This document shows positions 1-5,051 of a stretch of DNA of 5,051 bases, in pieces. Positions within the stretch are counted from its first letter, which is position 1, and each line of letters starts with the position of its first letter. Under the pieces are notes generated by a model. It searched no databases. It was not told the origin of the DNA and was given only the letters and a program-made list of their open reading frames with translations. The stretch is taken from assembly GCA_021798375.1 (NCBI GenBank), contig JAJZHU010000197.1, positions 1 to 5,051 of the forward strand. The letters run 5' to 3'. The stretch comes from Pseudomonadota bacterium (GTDB lineage: Bacteria; Pseudomonadota; Alphaproteobacteria; Acetobacterales; Acetobacteraceae). A program made the translations under genes and the position numbers.

Positions 1-169
1 CCGGAAAGGCCGAGGACTGCGCGCTGGCGCTGCCCGACACCGCGCTGTCCGACACCGCGCTGTCCGGAGCGGCGCCACCGGATGCGGCCGCCTCGCCAGC
101 CGTCCCGGATGCCGCGGTTTCCGCGCCCACATTTCCCACAGGCTTCACCTCGGCGTCCATTGTTTCCAT
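1..169 (-). CDS. N-terminal fragment of an unrecognised Ala/Ser/Gly-rich protein (runs off left edge)
   Basis: An open minus-strand frame begins at ATG 169-167 and continues without a stop to base 1, giving 56 codons. The peptide opens METMDAEVKPVGNVG and then becomes almost entirely Ala, Ser, Gly, Thr, Asp and Val, with DSAVS repeated twice in tandem at residues 36-45. There is no signal peptide or membrane segment; this looks like a disordered leader ahead of a domain outside the window. The start is uncertain: an AAAGG (176-172) lies only 2 nt before ATG 169, while a second in-frame ATG at 160-158 is 11 nt from it and has GGAA closer by. The gene diverges from the S9 peptidase gene. I do not recognise the family and assign no function. 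That it is coding at all is inferred from the open frame, its position and the Shine-Dalgarno-like sequence. Confidence 0.5.
   Translation of the reverse strand, partial: METMDAEVKPVGNVGAETAASGTAGEAAASGGAAPDSAVSDSAVSGSASAQSSAFP
34..63. repeat. Perfect 15-bp tandem duplication inside the left-edge gene
   Basis: The unit CCGACACCGCGCTGT occurs twice back to back (34-48 and 49-63), and the first three bases of a third copy follow at 64-66. The unit length is a multiple of three, so it keeps the minus-strand frame and encodes DSAVS twice. This is seen directly. It fits a low-complexity coding repeat that could change copy number by slippage. Confidence 0.8.
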
Positions 170-353
170 AACCTTTAATCAGTCGATAACAGCTTTAAAA
201 CACCACGTTGCCTTAGCCAAGCCGGGCAAGCAACGCCCAATTTACACGTCCGCCGTCTTTGCGCCAACCGCCGCAGCACCGGCCGGTCGATGCCCCCTTG
301 CCATCATGCATCGCCACTGGAATGATGGGACAAAATTCACCGGGAGCAGGCAC
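170..353. promoter_or_regulatory. Divergent intergenic region between the left-edge gene and the S9 peptidase gene
   Basis: These 184 bases separate two divergent starts, so promoters for both genes should lie here. The part nearest the left gene (about 170-250) is noticeably more AT-rich than the surroundings, as expected of a promoter. I found no convincing -35/-10 pair on either strand; the best fragments (TTGCCT at 208-213 on plus, TTTAAA and TTATCG on minus) are not properly spaced with a partner. I see no operator-like inverted repeat and no RNA gene. Assignment as regulatory is by position only. Confidence 0.4.
342..346 (+). promoter_or_regulatory. Shine-Dalgarno that decides the GTG start of the S9 peptidase
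   Basis: GGGAG lies 7 nt upstream of GTG 354-356. The upstream in-frame ATG at 306 has only a C-rich stretch before it and no purine-rich site. This supports the GTG start, which also places a clean signal peptide directly at the N-terminus. Confidence 0.65.
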
Positions 354-2264
354 GTGCGATCCATCTTATCTTTCGTGTTGCTCGGTTCCTGCCTGCTTCC
401 CCTCGTTGCCCAAGCCGCGCCGCCGCCTGCGAGCGCCTATGCGGCACTCCCCGTCGCCGCAACCGCCCGTCTGTCGCCCGACGGCAAATCCGTCGCCTTT
501 ATCAATGGCGCCGGTGATGTGCTGGCGCTGATGGTGTCGGATGTCGACAGCGGCCAATCGCGCCCAATCCCAACCGGAAACTGGAATCCAGACTGGATTC
601 GATGGAAAGACAATCAAACCCTGCTCGCCGGCCTGTCGCAAACCGCCATCAGCGATCGCGGCATTGCTCTGCCGACCAGCCGCCTGTTCGCCTTCACCAC
701 TGACGGCGGCAAAGCCCAAGCCGTGGTGTTCGACCGCGCGCTTGATCCCGGTGTAGAGGTCATCGGCGATCCCGGCAATTTGGTGCCCAACCTGCAAGAC
801 CGCGTCATCAGCCCGCTATCCGATCACCCCGGCCATATCCTGATGGAAGTCCCGCAGGACTCGGTGGCATACCCCGCGGTCTTCGATGTTTCGCTGTGGG
901 ACAATGTACATCGTCTGACGCAAGGCAGCTTCGGGGAAGTCGTGCATTGGGTCGCCGACCAAACCGGCACGGCGCGCGCCGGCATCGCCTTGCACGAGGA
1001 ATCCCGCGGTGGCGACTATCATTATCACCTGCTCGCCCGCGTCTCGACCAAGGATGATTGGCACAGGCTCGACATCGAATCACACGACGTCGCGTTTGAC
1101 GCCACCAATCCCGACACGCTCTATGCCCTGATTACCCCGCACAGCGGTCCGGCGTCGATCGTGCAAATCGACATCCCCAGTGGTGCGATCCAACGCACCC
1201 TGATCAGCAGCCCTTCCGGCGCGCTGCAATTGCTCACCAGCAACGGCGTGATGGTGGGATACGTCACCCGCCAAAACATCATCTATACCGATCCATCCCG
1301 GGCCAACGATGCCAAAACCATCGCCACCGCCTTGAAGATTTCGGATCCCGAGCTGATTGATCGCAGCACCGACGACCAGCGCGTCACCGCCATCGTCTCG
1401 ATGCCCGGCCAACCGCCCAAACTCTGGCTACTTGATCGCACCCAAACCCCCGCCAACCTCAGCCCCCTGCTCACCGATTATGACGACATCCCCGGCGATC
1501 AAATCGCCGTAGGGAAATGGGAACATGCCACCGCCCGCGACGGGCTGGATATCCCGCTGATCGTCACGCTGCCCATTGGCGCCAAGGGGCCAATTCCCTT
1601 CGTGGTGCTGCCCCACGGCGGCCCCACGAGCAACGACAGAATCGCATTCGATTGGCTGGTGCAATTCCTGGTGTCGCGCGGCTATGGCGTGATGCAACCG
1701 CAGTTCCGTGGTTCCACCGGCTTTGGCGCCGATTTCCAGCAAAAAGGCCTGCAGCAATGGGGTCTGGCCATGCAAGACGACATCACCGACGCCACGCGCT
1801 GGCTGGTCATCCACGATCTCGCCGATCCCCAAAAAATCTGCATTGTCGGCGCCAGCTTCGGCGGTTATGCCGCACTCGAAGGCGCGGTGAAGGAGCCGGG
1901 CCTCTATGCCTGCGCCGCCGCCATCGCCCCGGTCACCGATCTGCCCGCCTTCCTCCATGATCGCCGCGTTTTCGCCTTCAACGACGCCAATATCCCGGCC
2001 ATTGGCGACGACACCTCCAAGCTCGAAGATACTTCCCCCGCCGATCACGCCGACCGGATCCAAATCCCCATCCTGCTGATCCACGGCCGCAATGATTTCA
2101 CCGTGCCGGTGCAGCAAACCGAACGAATGGAAAAGGCGCTGCAAAAGGCCGGGAAAACCGAACAAACCATCTATCTGCCCACCGCGGATCATTATCTTCG
2201 CCGTGTTGCCGACCGGCTGACCGTGCTTCGCGCCCTTGAGGCCTTTCTGGCGAAGTCTTTGTAA
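354..2264 (+). CDS. Exported S9-family (prolyl oligopeptidase / acylaminoacyl-peptidase-like) serine peptidase
   Basis: Predicted to hydrolyse peptides, probably as a dipeptidyl- or acylaminoacyl-peptidase in the periplasm; the exact specificity cannot be read from sequence. With the GTG start it has 636 residues. Residues 1-21 form a signal peptide (MRSILSFVLLGS, hydrophobic core, AQA before a predicted cleavage at 21/22). Residues about 30-390 look like a beta-propeller, with a blade signature LSPDGKSVAF at 40-49. The alpha/beta-hydrolase domain follows: HGGP at 421-424 (oxyanion region), RGSTGFG near 450, nucleophile Ser501 in GASFGGY, Asp581 in HGRND, and His613 in ADHYL. Spacings of 80 and 32 residues between triad members are typical of S9 enzymes (family knowledge). 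Cys496 and Cys520 flank the nucleophile elbow. An upstream ATG at 306 would give 652 residues but would bury the signal peptide. The gene converges on anmK with a 2-nt gap. It appears intact. Confidence 0.9.
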   Translation: MRSILSFVLLGSCLLPLVAQAAPPPASAYAALPVAATARLSPDGKSVAFINGAGDVLALMVSDVDSGQSRPIPTGNWNPDWIRWKDNQTLLAGLSQTAISDRGIALPTSRLFAFTTDGGKAQAVVFDRALDPGVEVIGDPGNLVPNLQDRVISPLSDHPGHILMEVPQDSVAYPAVFDVSLWDNVHRLTQGSFGEVVHWVADQTGTARAGIALHEESRGGDYHYHLLARVSTKDDWHRLDIESHDVAFDATNPDTLYALITPHSGPASIVQIDIPSGAIQRTLISSPSGALQLLTSNGVMVGYVTRQNIIYTDPSRANDAKTIATALKISDPELIDRSTDDQRVTAIVSMPGQPPKLWLLDRTQTPANLSPLLTDYDDIPGDQIAVGKWEHATARDGLDIPLIVTLPIGAKGPIPFVVLPHGGPTSNDRIAFDWLVQFLVSRGYGVMQPQFRGSTGFGADFQQKGLQQWGLAMQDDITDATRWLVIHDLADPQKICIVGASFGGYAALEGAVKEPGLYACAAAIAPVTDLPAFLHDRRVFAFNDANIPAIGDDTSKLEDTSPADHADRIQIPILLIHGRNDFTVPVQQTERMEKALQKAGKTEQTIYLPTADHYLRRVADRLTVLRALEAFLAKSL

Positions 2265-2266
2265 AA

Positions 2267-3334
2267 TCAGAACGGCGCGGGCGACAAAACACCGCCGGGC
2301 ATCGGATAGGGCACGCCGGTGGTTTGGGGCACGGACAGCGGCAAGCCATAGCGCACGCGCGCAGCCAGAAAGCCGAAGGCCTGAGCCTCCAGAGCGTCGC
2401 CGTCCCACCCGGCGTCATCGGCCGGCCGCACCGGCACCGCCAAAACATCCCGCAAGGCCAGCATCAAGGCCGCGTTGTGCCGCCCGCCGCCCGCCACCAA
2501 CCATTGGCGCGGCGGCGCCGGCAGCCGCACGCGCGCCACCGCCCGCGCCGTGAAGGCCACCAAATTCGCCGCCCCATCGGCCACGCCGAATCCGTGCAAA
2601 TCTTGCAACACACGGGCGAAATGCTGCCGGTCCAAAGACTTCGGCGCCGCCAGCGCAAAAAACGGATCCGCCAGCCAACGCGCCAGCAAGGCCTCGTCCA
2701 GCCTGCCCTGGCGTGCCAACTTCCCGCCCCAATCGGCATCTTGGCCCGTGCAGGCGCGCACCCAATCGTCGATCAGCGCGTTGCCCGGCCCTGTGTCGCA
2801 GGCCAAAATCGCCCCATCAGCGCCAATCCAGGTGAGATTCGCCACCCCGCCCAGATTCAACACCGCCACCGGCTTTGCCAAATCCGCCGCCAGCGCCTGA
2901 TGAAACAACGGCACCAACGGCGCGCCCTGCCCGCCCGCCGCCACATCACGGCTGCGGAAATCATGGGCCACATCGATGCCGGTCAATTTCGCCAGCAGCG
3001 CCGCATCGCCAATCTGCCAGGTGCGCCGCCGTTCGGGCGCGTGCAGGATCGTCTGGCCGTGAAACCCGATCAGATCGGCCCGCACGCCCAATTGCGCCAC
3101 CGCCCGGGCGTGTACCAGCGTCAAACGCTCCACCGCCCGCAGCAACGCCGGATCATCCGCGGCAAGATTCGGCGCGCGCGCCATCAAATTCCGTAATTCA
3201 TCCTTTAAATCAACCGGATAAGGCACCGTTAGACGCGGCCCGAAGGCTTTGATCGAAACCCCATCGGTGGTCACGCACGCCGCGTCCACCCCATCGAGCG
3301 ACGTCCCGCTCATCAGGCCAATCGTATGGATCAT
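2267..3334 (-). CDS. anmK: Anhydro-N-acetylmuramic acid kinase (AnmK)
   Basis: Cytoplasmic sugar kinase of peptidoglycan recycling. It uses ATP and water to open the 1,6-anhydro ring of anhydro-MurNAc and phosphorylate it to MurNAc-6-phosphate (family knowledge). The 355 residues are close to the usual length of about 370. Visible motifs, in order: GLMSGTSLDGVD at 6-17 (nucleotide-binding loop of the ASKHA fold), FHGQT at 91-95, GIDVAHDFRSRD at 119-130, LNLGGVANLTW at 159-169, DTGPGN at 180-185 whose Asp180 matches the proposed catalytic base (Asp182 in the Pseudomonas enzyme), AGGGRHN at 281-287, and DGDALEAQAFGFLA at 311-324. All key motifs are intact. The ATG at 3334 is well supported: GAAGAAGG sits 8 nt upstream and the N-terminus fits the family. 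The gene diverges from tyrS and ends 2 nt from the S9 peptidase stop. Confidence 0.96.
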   Translation of the reverse strand: MIHTIGLMSGTSLDGVDAACVTTDGVSIKAFGPRLTVPYPVDLKDELRNLMARAPNLAADDPALLRAVERLTLVHARAVAQLGVRADLIGFHGQTILHAPERRRTWQIGDAALLAKLTGIDVAHDFRSRDVAAGGQGAPLVPLFHQALAADLAKPVAVLNLGGVANLTWIGADGAILACDTGPGNALIDDWVRACTGQDADWGGKLARQGRLDEALLARWLADPFFALAAPKSLDRQHFARVLQDLHGFGVADGAANLVAFTARAVARVRLPAPPRQWLVAGGGRHNAALMLALRDVLAVPVRPADDAGWDGDALEAQAFGFLAARVRYGLPLSVPQTTGVPYPMPGGVLSPAPF

Positions 3335-3400
3335 TTGCAGCGCCTTCTTCCTATGCTAGCCAAAGAAATCTTATACACCACCATCAGCCACGGATCTCCC
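3335..3400. promoter_or_regulatory. 66-bp divergent region between anmK and tyrS
   Basis: Only 66 bases separate the anmK and tyrS start codons, so the two promoters must overlap each other or extend into the neighbouring coding sequence. The middle part (about 3352-3377) is AT-richer than its flanks and holds possible -10 elements: TATGCT (3352-3357) or TATACA (3372-3377) on plus, and TATAAG (3375-3370) on minus. None has a good -35 at 16-18 nt, so no promoter is assigned. There is no room for a T-box or other long leader before tyrS outside anmK. Confidence 0.45.
3343..3350 (-). promoter_or_regulatory. Shine-Dalgarno of anmK
   Basis: GAAGAAGG on the minus strand lies 8 nt before ATG 3334-3332. 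It fixes the anmK start. It also falls inside the frame that a longer TyrRS starting at 3326 would use, which argues against that longer start. Confidence 0.7.
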
Positions 3401-4657
3401 ATGCCCCAAAGCGAATTCCTGCGTGAAGCCATCGAGCGGGGTTTCGTCCACCAATGCACCGACCTCGAAGCGCTGGACCTGCTGCTGAAAACGCCCCCGA
3501 TCGGCGCCTATATCGGGTTTGATTGCACCGCCGACAGCCTGCACGTTGGTTCCCTGGTGCAGATCATGATCCTGCGGCTGTTGCAAAAACATGGGCACAA
3601 GCCTTTTGTCATCCTGGGTGGCGGCACCACCCGCATCGGCGATCCTTCGGGCAAGGACACCGCGCGGCAGATGCTCGACGACGACCAAATCGCCGCCAAT
3701 ATGCGTGGCATCGGACGTATTTTTGCCAATTTTCTTCGCTTCGACACGCAGCCGGACGGTGCCGTGTTTGTTAATAACGCCGAATGGCTCGATAAATTAT
3801 CCTACATCGAGTTGTTGCGCGAGGCCGGGCCGCATTTCACCATCAACCGGATGCTCACCTTCGATAGCGTGAAATTGCGGCTGGAACGCGAGCAACCGCT
3901 CACCTTCCTTGAATTCAACTATATGATTCTGCAAAGCTACGATTTCCGCGAACTTGCCTTGCGCCACAACATACAACTCCAACTCGGCGGCTCCGATCAA
4001 TGGGGCAATATCGTTTCGGGCGTCGAATTCACCCGCCGCACGCTGGCGCGGCACGTTTTCGGCCTTACCACCCCGCTGATCACCACCGCATCGGGCGCCA
4101 AAATGGGCAAAACCGCCCAGGGCGCCATGTGGCTCACCGCCGATCGCCTCTCGCCCTATGATTATTGGCAATTCTGGCGCAACACCGAAGACGCCGACGT
4201 GGGGCGTTTCCTGCGCCTGTTCACCGATCTGCCCATCGGCGACATCGAACGGCTGGAAAAACTTGAGGGTGCGGGCATCAACGAGGCCAAGAAAATCCTC
4301 GCCACCGCGGCCACCAGCCTCGCCCATGGCCGTGATGCGGCGCTGGAGGCGGCGGAAACCGCCCGATTGGCGTTTGAACAAGGCGAGGCGGCCGAGAATC
4401 TGCCCGGCATCACTGTCGCACCCGCGGCGCTGGCCGAGGGCATCGCGGCGGTGCGGTTGTTGGTCGATAGCGGGCTGGTCACTTCCAATGGCGAAGCGCG
4501 TCGCCTGATCAAAGGCGGCGGTGCGCGCATAAACGACGTTCCAATCACCGAGGATGGCCGTGTTGTAACGAACGCGGACATGATCGACGGCGTTATCAAA
4601 TTATCGGCGGGTAAGAAGCAGCATCGGCTGGTGAAGCTGGCGGAAATTGGCGGTTGA
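3401..4657 (+). CDS. tyrS: Tyrosyl-tRNA synthetase (TyrRS)
   Basis: Charges tRNA-Tyr with tyrosine in the cytoplasm; class I aminoacyl-tRNA synthetase. The chosen ATG gives 418 residues, close to the 424 of E. coli TyrRS. Visible in order: Tyr37 in YIGFDCTAD (tyrosine pocket), HVGSL at 48-52 as the HIGH signature, GGGTTRIGDPSGKD at about 73-86, the NYMILQSYDF segment, GGSDQWGNI at 196-204, and KMGKT at 234-238 as the KMSKS loop. A C-terminal S4 RNA-binding domain spans roughly 350-418 (EARRLIKGGGARIND). The frame is open further upstream to ATG 3326, but that start would overlap anmK and its ribosome site. ATG 3401 puts Tyr37 and His48 at the E. coli positions. The Shine-Dalgarno is weak (CGGA, 6 nt upstream). 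The gene ends 2 nt from the convergent PhnA-domain gene. All catalytic motifs are present. Confidence 0.97.
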   Translation: MPQSEFLREAIERGFVHQCTDLEALDLLLKTPPIGAYIGFDCTADSLHVGSLVQIMILRLLQKHGHKPFVILGGGTTRIGDPSGKDTARQMLDDDQIAANMRGIGRIFANFLRFDTQPDGAVFVNNAEWLDKLSYIELLREAGPHFTINRMLTFDSVKLRLEREQPLTFLEFNYMILQSYDFRELALRHNIQLQLGGSDQWGNIVSGVEFTRRTLARHVFGLTTPLITTASGAKMGKTAQGAMWLTADRLSPYDYWQFWRNTEDADVGRFLRLFTDLPIGDIERLEKLEGAGINEAKKILATAATSLAHGRDAALEAAETARLAFEQGEAAENLPGITVAPAALAEGIAAVRLLVDSGLVTSNGEARRLIKGGGARINDVPITEDGRVVTNADMIDGVIKLSAGKKQHRLVKLAEIGG

Positions 4658-4659
4658 GT

Positions 4660-4872
4660 TCACACCTTCTTCAAAAAACACGTCTTCAGCACAAGGCCTT
4701 TGATCTTTTCAACCCGGCACTCGATTTCCTCGGGATCCGCGGTCAGATGAATATTTTTGATCAAAGTCCCGCGCTTCAAGGTTGAAGACGTGCCCTTCAC
4801 CTTTAGATCCTTGATCACCTGGACCGAATCACCTTCGGCCAGTACGGCGCCATTGCTGTCACGCGCTTCCAT
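4660..4872 (-). CDS. Small PhnA-domain protein (YjdM/PhnA C-terminal domain only)
   Basis: A 70-residue protein, MEARDSNGAVLAEGDSV at the start, then IKDLKVKGTSSTLKRGTLIKNI and a C-terminal LKTCFLKKV. The DSNG...GDSV..IKDLKVKG pattern is the C-terminal PhnA domain, a small SH3-like beta barrel. E. coli YjdM (formerly PhnA, about 111 residues) carries an N-terminal zinc ribbon before this domain; that part is absent here, and only one Cys is present. The family is often named 'alkylphosphonate utilization', but that comes from location near the E. coli phn operon; the biochemical role is not established and it is not phosphonoacetate hydrolase. The ATG lies 1 nt after the pdxJ stop with AAAGGGGAA just upstream, so translation is probably coupled. 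It converges on tyrS with a 2-nt gap. Confidence 0.88.
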   Translation of the reverse strand: MEARDSNGAVLAEGDSVQVIKDLKVKGTSSTLKRGTLIKNIHLTADPEEIECRVEKIKGLVLKTCFLKKV

Positions 4873-4873
4873 A

Positions 4874-5051
4874 TCATTCCCCTTTCAAAACAAAATCCAT
4901 GCGCCGGCGCATTTCCGCGATCGCGGCACGAAGCCCGACAAATATCGCCTCACCGATTAAAAAATGACCGATATTCAATTCCACAACCTGCGGCAACGCC
5001 GCGATCGGTCCCACATTGTCATAACTCAAACCGTGTCCGGCGTGACATTCC
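4874..5051 (-). CDS. pdxJ: Pyridoxine 5'-phosphate synthase (PdxJ), C-terminal 58 residues; 5' part beyond the window
   Basis: PdxJ condenses 1-deoxy-D-xylulose 5-phosphate with 3-amino-2-oxopropyl phosphate to make pyridoxine 5'-phosphate, the last ring-forming step of the DXP-dependent vitamin B6 route (family knowledge). Translating the minus strand from the right edge to TGA 4876-4874 gives 58 codons, starting ECHAGHGLSYDNVGPIAALP and continuing with VVELNIGHFLIGEAIFVGL. The HAGHGL motif holds the conserved catalytic His (His193 of the E. coli enzyme by alignment from memory), and ELNIGH is the phosphate-binding region near the barrel's end. The C-terminus is complete and undamaged; the rest, including the start and promoter, lies outside. 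In many proteobacteria acpS follows pdxJ; here a PhnA-domain gene follows 1 nt later. Confidence 0.95.
   Translation of the reverse strand, partial: ECHAGHGLSYDNVGPIAALPQVVELNIGHFLIGEAIFVGLRAAIAEMRRRMDFVLKGE
4877..4885 (-). promoter_or_regulatory. Shine-Dalgarno of the PhnA-domain gene, inside the pdxJ 3' end
   Basis: AAAGGGGAA on the minus strand (4885-4877) encodes the last residues of PdxJ (KGE) and lies just before ATG 4872. With the pdxJ stop at 4876-4874, this fits translational coupling of the two genes. Confidence 0.65.

Noticed and set aside
354..420. Possible lipoprotein signal (LGSC, Cys13) in the S9 peptidase
   Set aside because: The stretch before Cys13 is too short for a lipoprotein signal, and a strongly hydrophobic run continues past it to AQA, so an ordinary signal peptidase I site fits better.
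2230..2300. Intrinsic terminator between the S9 peptidase and anmK
   Set aside because: No GC-rich stem followed by a T-run is visible on either strand; only short A-runs after the S9 stop are present.
1428..2408. Long minus-strand open frame (326 codons) opposite the S9 peptidase gene
   Set aside because: It is antisense to a gene with a full set of family motifs. Its product is low-complexity, Gly/Arg/Ala-rich with no domain, as expected of a GC-rich shadow frame.
2324..3196. Long plus-strand open frame (290 codons) opposite anmK
   Set aside because: The product is Arg/Gln/Pro/His-rich with no recognisable motif, and the opposite strand encodes a complete AnmK.
3326..3400. N-terminal extension of TyrRS from ATG 3326 (or ATG 3353)
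   Set aside because: It would overlap the anmK start and its Shine-Dalgarno, and the added residues do not resemble TyrRS. ATG 3401 aligns Tyr37 and His48 with E. coli positions.
4756..4765. 10-bp palindrome TTTGATCAAA as an operator
   Set aside because: It is inside the PhnA-domain coding sequence near its middle and is built around GATC, which is common throughout this window; nothing distinguishes it from chance.
4774..4787. 14-bp inverted repeat CTTCAAGGTTGAAG as a terminator for tyrS
   Set aside because: It lies within the PhnA-domain coding region, about 120 nt past the tyrS stop, is not GC-rich, has almost no loop and no following T-tract on either strand.

Overview
This is a compact, GC-rich housekeeping stretch from a Gram-negative bacterium, most likely an alphaproteobacterium. 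That placement rests on the TyrRS sequence (HVGSL at the HIGH position, with an overall alphaproteobacterial feel), the exported S9 peptidase, and a free-standing PhnA-domain protein beside pdxJ. A group such as Acetobacterales/Rhodospirillales is a guess. I see no rRNA, tRNA, CRISPR array, insertion sequence, attachment site or phage gene.

Layout from left to right: (1) The 5' end of an unrecognised minus-strand gene, Ala/Ser/Gly-rich and probably disordered, runs off the left edge (169 to 1) and contains a 15-bp tandem repeat. (2) A divergent intergenic region (170-353) follows. (3) A plus-strand gene (354-2264) encodes an exported prolyl-oligopeptidase-family (S9) serine peptidase with a beta-propeller and a complete Ser-Asp-His triad. 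I start it at a GTG rather than the longer ATG. (4) anmK (3334-2267, minus) encodes anhydro-N-acetylmuramic acid kinase of peptidoglycan recycling. (5) tyrS (3401-4657, plus) encodes tyrosyl-tRNA synthetase and diverges from anmK. (6) A small PhnA-domain protein (4872-4660, minus) sits one base downstream of (7) the 3' end of pdxJ (pyridoxine 5'-phosphate synthase, minus), which is cut by the right edge.

The genes do not form one pathway. The only clear co-transcribed pair is pdxJ and the PhnA-domain gene. Strand alternates along the window. Both convergent junctions (S9 peptidase/anmK and tyrS/PhnA-domain gene) have exactly two bases between the stop codons, so no dedicated intergenic terminator fits there. 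Nothing here looks like an undescribed defence, mobile or secondary-metabolism system; the findings below are modest and scored accordingly.
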